From the NCBI RefSeq assembly GCF_003633755.1, contig NZ_RBIL01000001.1, positions 1,225,426 through 1,289,425 of the forward strand: a DNA stretch of 64,000 nucleotides. The letters run 5' to 3'. The notes beneath the pieces were generated by a model. That model was not told the DNA's origin. It ran no database searches and saw nothing but the letters and a program-made list of their open reading frames with translations. How positions within the stretch are numbered: the stretch's first letter is position 1; each line of letters begins with the position of its first letter. This document shows positions 43,059 through 52,348 of this stretch, piece after piece. The DNA is from Solirubrobacter pauli (GTDB lineage Bacteria > Actinomycetota > Thermoleophilia > Solirubrobacterales > Solirubrobacteraceae). Position numbers and translations under genes: made by a program.

Positions 43059-46000
43059 ATGGCCGACGACACCCCGCCCCAGAAGCGCCCGCCCGTGAAG
43101 ATGGGGCTGCGCGTGGTTGCCCGCCACAGCGCCGGCCGCCACGGTGGCCGAGCGTTGGCGCGCGACGTCATCGACGCACGTACGCCCAAGCACCTGGACG
43201 CGTCCACGCGGCTCGCCCGCCATCCCGAACCCGTCGCTCCCGAGTCTTACGCGCCCCCCGCGCCGCCGGCCCCGCCGGCGTCCGCCGCGCCGGTCGCCCC
43301 GGCTCCGCCTGTCGTCGCCGCTCCGCCCGCGCCCGTCGCGGAGGTCGCGCGCGAGGCGGCCGCACCGGCTCCCGCGCCCGCCCCTTCAGGCCCTTCCGAA
43401 TACGCGAAGGCCGGCATCAGCGACTTCGCCGCCCAGTGGCTCTTCGGCGACCAGAGCGCCGCCCAGGACGGCCTCGTCCCGATGAACATCGCCGAGAAGA
43501 TGCAGGAGCCCACGAAGGAGCAGCGCCTCGCCCGGTTCCTCGCCCGCGGCGGCCTCGAGCGCTCCCGCGGCGCCCGCATCGTCGAAGGCGCCGCCGCCGG
43601 CCCGATCTCCTCCGAGGAGCTCGGCCTCGACTCCTCCGAAGAGGGCGACTCAGCCTCGTCCCTGAAGCGCCTCTCCCGCAAGCCGATCGAGTCCTCCTCG
43701 GCGCCGGTCTCCGCCCCCGGCGGCGCCGACGCCCCGGCCGCGCCCGGCGACACGTCGTCGTCGGCCGGCTCCGCGGACTCGGCCTCGCTCGCGCGCACGC
43801 CCGACGACACCTCGTCGCCCGCGGACATCGCGCCGACTTCGTCGCCCTCACTCGCGCGCACGCCCGCCGACACCGCGCCGCCCGCCGACATCGCGCCGGC
43901 CTCGTCGCCCTCGCTCGCGCGCACGCCCGCCGACACCGCGCCGCCCGCCGACGCGGCAGGCTCGGCCTCGCTCGCGCGCACGCCCGCCGACGCCGCACCG
44001 CCCGCCGACATCGCGCCGGCCTCGTCGCCCTCGCTCGCGCGCACGCCCGCCGACACCGCGCCGCCCGCCGACGCGGCAGGCTCGGCCTCGCTCGCGCGCA
44101 CGCCCGCCGACGCCGCACCGCCCGCCGACATCGCGCCGGCCTCGTCGCCCTCGCTCGCGCGCACGCCCACCGACTCGGCCCCGTCGTCTTCGTCGGCCCC
44201 GGCCGTCGCGCGCACGCCCGCCGAACCCACCACGCCAACGTCTTTGGCCCCGGCGACCTCCTCGGCCCCGGCTGTCGCGCGCACGCCCGCCGAACCCACC
44301 ACGTCCTCGTCCTCGTCCCCGTCGTCTTCGTCGGCCCCAGCCTCGATCGCCCGGACGCCAGCCGACCCTGCGCCGACGACGTCTTCGGCCTCGACCACAC
44401 CCGCCGACCCGACCCCCGCGACCTCGTCCGGCCCGGCCTCCATCGCGCGCACGCCCGCCGATCCTGCGCCGACCGCTTCGGCCTCGACCACACCCGCCGA
44501 GCCGACCGCTTCGGCCCCGGCCTCGATCGCCCGCACGCCCGCCGACCCTGCGCCGACCTCTTCGGCCTCAGGCACGCCCGCCGACCCGACCCCGTCGACC
44601 GCTTCGGCCCCGGCATCGATCGCCCGCACGCCCGCCGACGCAGCGCCCACCTCGTCGGCCTCGACCACACCCGCCGAGCGGACCGCTTCGGCCCCGGCCT
44701 CCATCGCGCGCACGCCCGCCGACCCTGCGCCCGCCTCTTCAGCCTCAGGCACGCCCGCCGAGCCGACCGCTTCGGCCCCGGTCTCCATCGCGCGCACGCC
44801 CGCCGACCCTGCGCCGACGTCTTCGGCCTCGGGCGCGCCCGCCGAGCCGACGCCGTCGACCGCTTCGGCCCCGGCATCGATCGCGCGTACACCCGACGAC
44901 GCCCCGGCCACTCCGGTTCCCGCCGCCGGGCCGGTCAAGGTCGCGCGCAGGCTCGCGGAGGCGACCGAGCCGCCCGCGCGGCCGGTGATGAAGGTCGCCC
45001 GCGTCGCGGAGGCCCCGCTGCGTCCGGTGGACCCCGCGCCGGCGCCGGTCGCCGCCCCGGTGGCCGAGCCCGAGCCCGCCGCCGACACCGCCGAGGCCGC
45101 GCCCGACGAGACGCCGCGCCGCGGGATCTTCCGTCGCTTCATGGACGCCGTCACCGGCTCCGAGCCCGAGGACGCCCCGGGAGCGACGGTCGCGCGCACG
45201 CCGGACGACGGTGACGCACCGGCGGCCGACACTTCCGCGCCGGCCACGGCGGCGGCTCCGTCCCTCGCGCGCTCGGTGGACGCTCCGGCGCCGCCGACGG
45301 TCGCGCGCTCGGTGCCGAGCGCTCCGTCGCCCGCCGGCACCGCAAGCGCGCCCGCGGCCACGAGCGGACCGTCGCTGGCCCGGAGCGCGAGCACCGCCCC
45401 GGCCGCCAACGGGCCTTCGCTCGCCCGCAGCGCGAGCACCGCCCCGGCCGCCAACGGGCCTTCGCTCGCCCGCAGCGCGAGCACCGCCCCGGCCGTCAAC
45501 GGGCCTTCACTCGCCCGCAGCGCGAGCGCCGCGCCGACGTCCAGCGGCCCGTCGCTGGCCCGCAGCGCGAGCCCGACGCCCGGCACGGGCGGCCCCTCGC
45601 TCGCGCGTTCCGCCGAGACGTCCGCCGCCGCGCCGAGCGAGCCGACCCTGTCGCGCACGGCGCACCCGGTGTGGGCCGAGCCGGCCGCGCCGAGCCTGGC
45701 GCGCTCCACCGACGACGACATGGCGGCCGACGGCCCGACGCTCGCCCGCTCCGTGCAGGACGACTCGGAGCCGCCGGACGGTGTCGGCCCCGTTCCGGTC
45801 GACGCGGACGCGGACGCGGGCCTCGCGCGCTCCGCCGACGCCGACGCCGAGGCACAGCCCGCGGCCGGGCAGCCGAGCCTCGCACGCTCCGCCGACACGG
45901 CAGCGTCCTCCGGGCCGAGCCTGGCCCGCTCCGCCGAGACCGCTCGGCCGCGCCTCGCACGCTCGCCCGACACGGCAGCGTCCTCCGCACCGAGCCTGGC

Positions 46001-47096
46001 CCGGTCCGCCGACACGACCGGAGCCGCCGGGGCGAGCCTCGCGCGCTCGACCGACACGGCAGCCTCCTCCGCACCGAGCCTGGCCCGATCCGCCGACACG
46101 ACCGGGGCGAGCCTCGCACGCTCGACCGGCACGGCAGCCTCCTCCGCACCGAGCCTGGCCCGGTCCGCCGACACGACCGGGACCGCCGGGGAGAGCCTCG
46201 CGCGCTCGACGGACGCGATGACGCCGGCCGCTTCCGCCGCCCCGAGCGTCGCCCGCTCGACGGACACCGGGACGTCCTCCGGGCCGAGCCTGGCCCGGTC
46301 CGCCACGACCGGGGCCGCCGGGACGGCCGGTGCGAGCCTCGCCCGGTCCGCGGATACGAGCGCCCGCGCCGCCGCACCTGCCGGACCGTCCCTCGCACGG
46401 TCCGCCGACACGAGCGCCCGCTCGACCGAGGCGGCCGCACCCGTGCTCGACGCAGGCCACAGCCTCGCCCGCTCGGCCGACACGGCCGCGTCCGGCCCGA
46501 CGCCCGCCGCGCCGCTCGCGCCCTCACTCGCTCGCGCGGCGGCCGAGGCGGCGCCGCCCGCGCCGTCGGCGGTCGCGTCCGGCACCGCCGCGCCGCTGTC
46601 GCTCGCGCGGGCCACGCACGCGCCGTCGACGAACCGAGCCCTCGCGCGCGCCGCGGCCGCGCCGCAGTCGCAGCCGGAGCCCACGCGGCGGCCGAACCTG
46701 GAGCTCGTCCAGGACCAGCCGCAGATCGCGCGGTCCGCGGCCGAGCGGATCGCCGACGCCACCGGCGGCGCCATCTCGGACACCGGCCAGGGCGGGCTCC
46801 GCAGCGTGACCTTCCCGTCGCCGAACCCCGGCGGCGCGCCGATTCCGGCGATGCCGGAGCTCACCCAGCCGACCGAGATCACCATCAGCCGGGAATTGGC
46901 GGATCCGGCTCCGGCGTCTACACCTGCAGAGCAACCGCAGACCGCCGGCGCGCCCGCCCCCGGGAACACGCCCGAGAAAGAACAAGACGAGGCCCATAAG
47001 CGCGAGGAGCTGTACGAGTACTTCCTCGACCGGTTCAAGCGCGACCTGCTCGCCGAGCGTGAGCAGATGGGCCACCTGATCATCGACAACCCGTAG
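43059..47096 (+). CDS. 1345-residue repeat-rich protein of the eCIS operon
   Basis: The first 160 residues hold a basic start and a helical block, AKAGISDFAAQWLFGDQSAA. From about residue 240 the protein is low complexity: some 16 units built on ARTPADPAP or SLARTPADTAPP, then dozens of SLARSADTA-type units up to about residue 1200. The conserved-looking end is a helix, HKREELYEYFLDRFKRDLLAEREQMGHLI. It sits between assembly genes and the second tube gene, where Afp6/Pvc6 type genes lie. It could be a baseplate or scaffold component, or a length ruler; no family was recognised for the repeats. Long antisense frames here are caused by base composition. Confidence 0.75.
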   Translation: MADDTPPQKRPPVKMGLRVVARHSAGRHGGRALARDVIDARTPKHLDASTRLARHPEPVAPESYAPPAPPAPPASAAPVAPAPPVVAAPPAPVAEVAREAAAPAPAPAPSGPSEYAKAGISDFAAQWLFGDQSAAQDGLVPMNIAEKMQEPTKEQRLARFLARGGLERSRGARIVEGAAAGPISSEELGLDSSEEGDSASSLKRLSRKPIESSSAPVSAPGGADAPAAPGDTSSSAGSADSASLARTPDDTSSPADIAPTSSPSLARTPADTAPPADIAPASSPSLARTPADTAPPADAAGSASLARTPADAAPPADIAPASSPSLARTPADTAPPADAAGSASLARTPADAAPPADIAPASSPSLARTPTDSAPSSSSAPAVARTPAEPTTPTSLAPATSSAPAVARTPAEPTTSSSSSPSSSSAPASIARTPADPAPTTSSASTTPADPTPATSSGPASIARTPADPAPTASASTTPAEPTASAPASIARTPADPAPTSSASGTPADPTPSTASAPASIARTPADAAPTSSASTTPAERTASAPASIARTPADPAPASSASGTPAEPTASAPVSIARTPADPAPTSSASGAPAEPTPSTASAPASIARTPDDAPATPVPAAGPVKVARRLAEATEPPARPVMKVARVAEAPLRPVDPAPAPVAAPVAEPEPAADTAEAAPDETPRRGIFRRFMDAVTGSEPEDAPGATVARTPDDGDAPAADTSAPATAAAPSLARSVDAPAPPTVARSVPSAPSPAGTASAPAATSGPSLARSASTAPAANGPSLARSASTAPAANGPSLARSASTAPAVNGPSLARSASAAPTSSGPSLARSASPTPGTGGPSLARSAETSAAAPSEPTLSRTAHPVWAEPAAPSLARSTDDDMAADGPTLARSVQDDSEPPDGVGPVPVDADADAGLARSADADAEAQPAAGQPSLARSADTAASSGPSLARSAETARPRLARSPDTAASSAPSLARSADTTGAAGASLARSTDTAASSAPSLARSADTTGASLARSTGTAASSAPSLARSADTTGTAGESLARSTDAMTPAASAAPSVARSTDTGTSSGPSLARSATTGAAGTAGASLARSADTSARAAAPAGPSLARSADTSARSTEAAAPVLDAGHSLARSADTAASGPTPAAPLAPSLARAAAEAAPPAPSAVASGTAAPLSLARATHAPSTNRALARAAAAPQSQPEPTRRPNLELVQDQPQIARSAAERIADATGGAISDTGQGGLRSVTFPSPNPGGAPIPAMPELTQPTEITISRELADPAPASTPAEQPQTAGAPAPGNTPEKEQDEAHKREELYEYFLDRFKRDLLAEREQMGHLIIDNP
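43878..44168 (+). repeat. 120-bp perfect tandem repeat, about 2.4 copies
   Basis: The sequence is identical to itself shifted by 120 bp: 43921-44040 and 44041-44160 match base for base, and the match extends left to about 43878. It encodes forty-residue SLARTPADTAPPADAAG plus SLARTPADAAPPADIAP units. No base change has built up, so the duplication is recent or kept uniform by recombination. Confidence 0.95.
45384..45518 (+). repeat. 45-bp tandem repeat, three copies, in the same gene
   Basis: Copies start at 45384, 45429 and 45474 and encode SASTAPAANGPSLAR. The first two are identical; the third has two changes. Confidence 0.92.
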
Positions 47097-47107
47097 CGAG
47101 CCGCCCA

Positions 47108-47560
47108 ATGCCACCTGCCAGCGCCGCCACCGACACGAACCCACCGATCCAGCACGCGAAGTCCTTCAGCGTGAACATCCCGACGCTCACGCTCGAGGTC
47201 GGGCTGTTCACGCAAGTCACCGGGCTGTCGGCGCAGGTGGACGTGATGGAGTACCCGGAGGGCGGCGTCAACACGTTCGTGCACCGGCTGCCGTCGCGGA
47301 TCAAGCAGGGCAACGTGACCCTCAAGCGCGGCGTGACGTCCGAGAAGGCGCTGATCCAGTGGTTCCAGGCGACGGTCGTCAAGGCCCAGCCCGCGGACCT
47401 GTCGATCGCCGTCCTGGACGAAGTCGGCAACACGGTCCAGACGTGGTCGTTCCGCAACGCCTACCCGGTGAAGTGGACGGGCTCGGACCTGAACGCCGGC
47501 GGCAACGAGTTCTTGACCCAGTCCCTCGAGATCGCCCACTCCGGCATGAAGGTGATGTGA
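47108..47560 (+). CDS. Tail tube protein 2 (T4 gp19-like)
   Basis: This 150-residue paralogue of the 41970 tube protein shows HAKSFSVNIPTLTLEVGLFTQVTG, then GNVTLKRGVTSEKALIQWFQ and WSFRNAYPVKWTGSDLNAG. In eCIS a second tube-like protein forms the baseplate-proximal ring joining the tube to the spike (Afp5/Pvc5-like). It follows the repeat protein and precedes the LysM gene, which matches that role. Confidence 0.9.
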   Translation: MPPASAATDTNPPIQHAKSFSVNIPTLTLEVGLFTQVTGLSAQVDVMEYPEGGVNTFVHRLPSRIKQGNVTLKRGVTSEKALIQWFQATVVKAQPADLSIAVLDEVGNTVQTWSFRNAYPVKWTGSDLNAGGNEFLTQSLEIAHSGMKVM

Positions 47561-47561
47561 G

Positions 47562-48230
47562 ATGCCGTTCGGGAACGCAGCCCTGCCCGAGAACTTCGTC
47601 CGCGCGTACCTCGAGATCGAGGGCGGCGCGAAGCTCGACTGCTACTTCAACCCGACCGAGTACTCGATCGCGAAGACGAACACCTGGGAAGCCGAGAAGG
47701 TCAACGGCAAGTCCTCGCCCAACCAGAAGTTCACCTCCGGCAATCCGCGCAAGATGGAGCTGAGCCTCCTCTTCGACCAGACGTTCCCGCCGTTCAAGAT
47801 GAGCGTCGGCGAGGCGACCGCGCTGCTGCTGGACGCGATGGAGGTGCCGGGCGGCCAGACCGCCGGCGCGCCGACCGCCGCGCCGCCGTTCATCACCTTC
47901 GGCTGGGGCAAGCTCAAGTTCAAGGGCGCCTGCACGAGCCTCACCTGCACGTACAAGCTCTTCTCCCCCGAGGGCGAGGCGCTCCGCGCCGACGTGAAGC
48001 TCAGCCTCACGCAGACCGGCCAGCCGCCCAAGGGCCAGAACCCGACGACGCGCGCGCAGGCCGGCTTCGGCGTGCACCGCGTCAAGGACGGCGACACGCT
48101 CCCGTCGATCTCGTACGCCTCCTACGGCGACGCGACGAAGTGGCGGCTGATCGCCGAGGCCAACGGCGTCGACAACCCGCTGCACCTGCGCCGCGGAAGC
48201 TCGCTGTCGCTGCCGACGCTGGAGACGTAG
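47562..48230 (+). CDS. LysM-containing baseplate protein (Afp7/Pvc7-like)
   Basis: This 222-residue protein begins with a beta-rich domain (ALPENFVRAYLEIEGGAKLDCYFNPTEYSIAK). It ends in a LysM fold: HRVKDGDTLPSISYASYGDATKWRLIAEANG. The family links the tube to the baseplate hub. It begins one base after the tube 2 stop and is followed by the spike gene at once. Confidence 0.9.
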   Translation: MPFGNAALPENFVRAYLEIEGGAKLDCYFNPTEYSIAKTNTWEAEKVNGKSSPNQKFTSGNPRKMELSLLFDQTFPPFKMSVGEATALLLDAMEVPGGQTAGAPTAAPPFITFGWGKLKFKGACTSLTCTYKLFSPEGEALRADVKLSLTQTGQPPKGQNPTTRAQAGFGVHRVKDGDTLPSISYASYGDATKWRLIAEANGVDNPLHLRRGSSLSLPTLET

Positions 48231-48236
48231 TCGCTC

Positions 48237-49943
48237 ATGGCCGCCGTCAACGGGACCACCGCCAAAGAGCATGTCGCCTCGATGCAGGTGCTGGTCAACG
48301 GCGCCGAGCTCGACCCGACCTACCGCGCGCTGCTGACCGAGGTCAAGGTCGTCGACAGCCTCACCCTGCCTGACATGGCGCTGATCCGGATCACGGACCA
48401 GAAGGGCGAGAACATCGACTCCAACCCGCTGCAGCTCGGCGCGAAGATCGAGATCAAGGCCGGCCAGATGGCCGACCGCGCGACCGCGTCGATCTTCAAG
48501 GGCCAGATCGCGGCCGTGGAGCCCGAGTTCACGCCGCAGGGCGTCGTGCTCTCCGCGCGCGCCTACGACGAGGCGCACAAGCTCAACCGCGAGAAGAAGA
48601 CGCGCACGTTCCAGCAGATGTCCGCGTCGAACATGGCCCAGAAGGTCGCGTCCGAAGCCGGGCTCCCGGTCGGCGAGATCAAGTCCACGAGCGTCGTCCA
48701 CGAGTTCTTCCAGCAGTCCAACGAGACCGACTGGGCCTTCCTGTGGCGGCTGGCGATGATGCACGACTACGAGGTCGTGGTCGCCGACAGCAAGTTCAAC
48801 TTCCGCCCGGCCAACGTCTCCAAGGGCTCGGCCACCGAGGTGCGCTGGGGCGACACGCTGCAGACGTTCCGCCCGCGGATGAGCGGCATCCAGCAGGTCA
48901 ACGAGGTCGAGGTCCGCGCCTGGGACCCGAAGAACAAGCAGGCCGTCGTCGGCACCGCCAGCAGCCCGGAGACCACGTCCAAGCCCGGCGTCGCGCGTTC
49001 CGCGGTCGCGGGTGACCTGGGCGGCGGCAAGACGGTCGTGACCGACCGGCCCGCCGCCAACACGGCCGAGGCGAACGAGATCGCCAAGGCGACGCTGCAG
49101 CGGATGGCCGACGCGTACTTCGAGGCCGACGGCGTCGCCCGCGGCAACCCGGCGATCAAGGCCGGCTCCAAGCTCAAGATCGCGGGCGTCGGCCAGAAGT
49201 TCGGCGGCGAGTTCACCGTCTCCTCGAGCACGCACTCCTACCACGGCCATCGCGGCTACCAGACGAGCTTCCAGATCTCCGGCCGCAGCGCGCGCACCCT
49301 CACCGAGCTGATCCGCCCGCCGGCCGACCGCGACTGGAGCAGCTCCGGGATCGTGGTCGGCGTGGTGACCAACAACAACGACCCCGAGCAGCGCGGCCGC
49401 GTGCGCGTGAAGTTCCCGAGCCTCTCCGACAAGGAGGAGTCGGCCTGGGCGCCCGTCGCCACCGCGGCCTCCGGCAACGCGCGCGGTCTGCTGATGCTCC
49501 CGCAGCCCAACGAGGAGGTCGTGATCGGGTTCGAGCACGGCGACAGCCGCCGCCCGATCGTTCTCGGCTCGACCTTCAACGGCCGCGACAAGCCGGGCCC
49601 CGACCTGCTGCAGAACCGCGACGGCTCGTTCGCGGTGCTCTCCGACGAGAAGATCCACCAGCACTCGAAGAAGGACTTCGAGATCAAGTCGGATCAGAAC
49701 ATGGTCGTCGAGATCAAGCAGGACGAGAAGACGAAGGTCACCGGCAACTCGACGCACGAGACCACCGGCAACAACAAGCAGAAGGCGCAGACGTTCGTCG
49801 TCGAGGCCGGCTCGTCGATGACCGTCAAGGGCGTCTCGGTGACGGTCGAGGCGTCCGCCGCGCTCACCCTGAAGGGTGCGACCGTCGACATCCAGAGCTC
49901 GTCCGCGCTCACGCTCAAGGGCGCGATCATCAACATCGGTTAG
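48237..49943 (+). CDS. VgrG/gp5-like central spike protein
   Basis: This 568-residue protein has a gp27-like N-terminal hub (ISASNMAQKVASEAG-type and NETDWAFLWRLAMMHDYEVVV). An OB-fold follows, GIVVGVVTNNNDPEQRGRVRVKFPSL, with WAPVATAASGNARGLLMLPQPNEEVVIGFEHGD. The C-terminus is a repeating beta-helix (VKGVSVTVEASAALTLKGATVDIQSSSALTLKG) without an enzyme or PAAR domain. Trimers form the membrane-piercing tip. No PAAR gene is found next to it, so the helix end or another protein may form the point. Confidence 0.93.
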   Translation: MAAVNGTTAKEHVASMQVLVNGAELDPTYRALLTEVKVVDSLTLPDMALIRITDQKGENIDSNPLQLGAKIEIKAGQMADRATASIFKGQIAAVEPEFTPQGVVLSARAYDEAHKLNREKKTRTFQQMSASNMAQKVASEAGLPVGEIKSTSVVHEFFQQSNETDWAFLWRLAMMHDYEVVVADSKFNFRPANVSKGSATEVRWGDTLQTFRPRMSGIQQVNEVEVRAWDPKNKQAVVGTASSPETTSKPGVARSAVAGDLGGGKTVVTDRPAANTAEANEIAKATLQRMADAYFEADGVARGNPAIKAGSKLKIAGVGQKFGGEFTVSSSTHSYHGHRGYQTSFQISGRSARTLTELIRPPADRDWSSSGIVVGVVTNNNDPEQRGRVRVKFPSLSDKEESAWAPVATAASGNARGLLMLPQPNEEVVIGFEHGDSRRPIVLGSTFNGRDKPGPDLLQNRDGSFAVLSDEKIHQHSKKDFEIKSDQNMVVEIKQDEKTKVTGNSTHETTGNNKQKAQTFVVEAGSSMTVKGVSVTVEASAALTLKGATVDIQSSSALTLKGAIINIG

Positions 49944-49952
49944 GGTCGAATC

Positions 49953-50354
49953 GTGACGGAGATCATCGGATCCGGCCTCGCGTTCCCGCTCCAGGTCGAC
50001 CGCCGTGGCGGCATCGCCCTGGCGCGCGACGAGCAGGACATCGAGCAGGCCATCCAACTCATCCTCGGCACCGCGCCGGGCGAACGGCCGATGCGCCCCG
50101 AGTTCGGCTGCGGCGTGCACGACTTCGTGTTCGACTCGATCGACGCGAACACGATCGGCAACATGGAGCAGGCGATCCGCGACGCGCTCATCCGCTGGGA
50201 GCCGCGGATCGAGGTCCAGGCCGTGAACTTCGACTCGACGGACGCGATGGCCGGCCTGCTGACGATCGACATCATCTACAAGGTGCGCGCGACCAACACC
50301 GAACGCAACCTCGTCTATCCCTTCTACGTGATCCCCGCGGAGGAGATGGAGTGA
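49953..50354 (+). CDS. Baseplate wedge protein, gp25/GpW-like
   Basis: This 133-residue protein has the gp25 lysozyme-like-fold signature: EDI-type DEQDIEQAIQLILGTAPGERPMRPEFGCGVHDFVF, with R-P-E-F-G-C-G. It starts sheath polymerisation from the baseplate. The start is GTG 49953. Its stop overlaps the GTG of the gpJ gene (GTGA). Confidence 0.93.
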   Translation: MTEIIGSGLAFPLQVDRRGGIALARDEQDIEQAIQLILGTAPGERPMRPEFGCGVHDFVFDSIDANTIGNMEQAIRDALIRWEPRIEVQAVNFDSTDAMAGLLTIDIIYKVRATNTERNLVYPFYVIPAEEME

Positions 50355-52348
50355 GGCTCCCCGAGATCCAGCTCGACGACCGCCGCTTCCAGGATCTCGT
50401 CTCCGAGGCACGGACGCGCATCGCGCGCTCCTGCCCCGAGTGGACCGAGCACAACGTCTCGGACCCCGGCATCACGCTGATCGAGCTGTTCGCGTGGATG
50501 ACGGAGATGACGATCTACCGGCTCAACCGCGTGCCGGACAAGCTCCACGTCGCGCTGCTGGACCTGCTCGGGATCCGGTTGGACGGCCCGGCGGCCGCCA
50601 CCACCAGCCTGCGCTTCAAGCTCGCGGACGCGCCGAGCGAGCCGATTGTCATCACGGGCGGCGAGACCGAGGTCGGCACGCCGCGCACCGCGCACGACGA
50701 GTCGATCATCTACCAGGTCGACGAGGACTTCACGATCCCGTCGATGACGCCCGCGGCCTACGTGCTGCAGCGCGTCGGGCAGACGCCCAAGAACGTCGGC
50801 GTGGCCGACGGCGAGGCGCGCCCGCAGGGCTCGGACCAGCTCGCGTTCGGCACGCCGCCGCAGGTCGGCGACTGCCTGTACCTCGGCTTCGAGGACCCGC
50901 TGGACCGGCTGATCATCCAGATCGACGTCGACGCCTCGCAGGCGCGCGGCGCGGGCGTGAACCCGGAGGACCCGCCGCTGCGCTGGGAGGTCTCCCAGGG
51001 CGACAACGAGTGGGCTCCGGCGGAAGTGCTCGAGGACCTCACGGGTGGCTTCAACTACGGCTCCGGCACTGTCGAGCTGGAGCTGCCGCCGCGCTCGTCG
51101 ATCGCGCCGATCGCCGGCCAGCGCCTGTACTGGCTGCGCTGCCGGATCACCGACACGACCGCGTCCGGCCGCCAGGGCGCGACCTACTCGCACGCGCCGG
51201 AGATCTACTCGATCACGGCCGTCCCGATGGGCGCGCGCCTGCCCGCGACGCACGCGTCGCTGATCGAGCGCGAGACGCTCGGCGTCTCCGACGGCACGCC
51301 GGGCCAGCAGTTCCCGCTGCGCCACAAGCCGATCCTGAAGGTCGGCCCGGGCGAGACGCTCGAGGTCCAGGACCCCGACACCGGCGACTGGGTGCGCTGG
51401 GAGTGGCGCCCGGACTTCGTCTCCTCCACCGAGCACGACCGCCACTTCACGGTGGACCTCGTGTCCGGCGAGGTGGAGCTGGGCCCGGCGATCCGCGAGA
51501 CGAGCGGGCGCTGGATCCAGTACGGCGCGGTGCCGCCCAAGGGCGCCGTCCTGCGCTTTACGCGCTACCGCCACGGCGGCGGGCGCGACGGCAACGTGAC
51601 CGCGCACTCGCTGACCGTGCTCAAGAGCACGATCGCGGGCGTGGACACCGTCACCAACCCCGACGCGGCCTCCGGCGGCGTGGACGCCGAGATCCTCACG
51701 CACGCGCGCCAGCGCGCGTCGATGGAGATCCGCTCGCGCTACCGCGCCGTGACCGCCGAGGACTTCGAGTTCCTGGCCGGCGAGGCGAGCCCGCGCGTGG
51801 CGCGCGCCGTGTGCATCCCGCCGCGCGACGGCGGCGCGATCCCCCTGCACCTGGTCCCGCGGATCTACCCGGCCGACCGGCGCCTGCACTACGAAGAGCT
51901 GATGCCGGAGCCGGAGCTGCTCAACGAGGTCGGCGAGTACCTCGACGAGCGGCGCCTGATCGGCACGACCGTCGAGCTCAAGCCGTGCCGCTACCGCGGG
52001 CTCAGCGTCGTCGTGGACCTGCAGGCCCGCCCGCTCGCGGACACCGCGCGCGTCGAGCAGGACGTCGCGCACGCGCTCTACACGTACCTGAACCCGCTCG
52101 TGGGCGGCAACCCGACCGGCCCCGGCGCGGGCTGGGCGTTCGGACGCGCGCTCAACCAGGGCGAGCTGTACGGCGTCGTGCACGCGGTCGAGGGCGTCGA
52201 GTTCGTGCGGATCCTGCGCCTGTACGAGACGAACCTCGAGACGGGCGAGCAGTCGGCCAAGCCGTCCGGCACGCACATCGTGCTCGAGCCGGACGAGCTG
52301 ATCGCGTCCGGGCTGCACATCGTCAAGGCGTCGCACCGAGAGGATTAG
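50351..52348 (+). CDS. Baseplate J-like protein (Afp11/Pvc11-like)
   Basis: This 665-residue protein begins EIQLDDRRFQDLVSEARTRIARSCPEWTEHNVSDPGITLIELFAWMTEMTIYRLNRVPDKL, the eCIS baseplate J opening. Middle blocks include ILTHARQRASMEIRSRYRAVTAEDFEFLA. With the gp25 and gpI proteins it forms the wedge complex that holds the sheath before contraction. The GTG start is coupled to gp25 and the stop abuts the gpI start. Confidence 0.93.
   Translation: MRLPEIQLDDRRFQDLVSEARTRIARSCPEWTEHNVSDPGITLIELFAWMTEMTIYRLNRVPDKLHVALLDLLGIRLDGPAAATTSLRFKLADAPSEPIVITGGETEVGTPRTAHDESIIYQVDEDFTIPSMTPAAYVLQRVGQTPKNVGVADGEARPQGSDQLAFGTPPQVGDCLYLGFEDPLDRLIIQIDVDASQARGAGVNPEDPPLRWEVSQGDNEWAPAEVLEDLTGGFNYGSGTVELELPPRSSIAPIAGQRLYWLRCRITDTTASGRQGATYSHAPEIYSITAVPMGARLPATHASLIERETLGVSDGTPGQQFPLRHKPILKVGPGETLEVQDPDTGDWVRWEWRPDFVSSTEHDRHFTVDLVSGEVELGPAIRETSGRWIQYGAVPPKGAVLRFTRYRHGGGRDGNVTAHSLTVLKSTIAGVDTVTNPDAASGGVDAEILTHARQRASMEIRSRYRAVTAEDFEFLAGEASPRVARAVCIPPRDGGAIPLHLVPRIYPADRRLHYEELMPEPELLNEVGEYLDERRLIGTTVELKPCRYRGLSVVVDLQARPLADTARVEQDVAHALYTYLNPLVGGNPTGPGAGWAFGRALNQGELYGVVHAVEGVEFVRILRLYETNLETGEQSAKPSGTHIVLEPDELIASGLHIVKASHRED

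Noticed and set aside
43247-47539. Very long minus-strand open frame (about 1430 codons) opposite the repeat protein
   Set aside because: It mirrors the low-complexity repeat gene; high GC and repeated codons remove stops on the opposite strand. It has no domain, and the plus-strand frame fits the operon.
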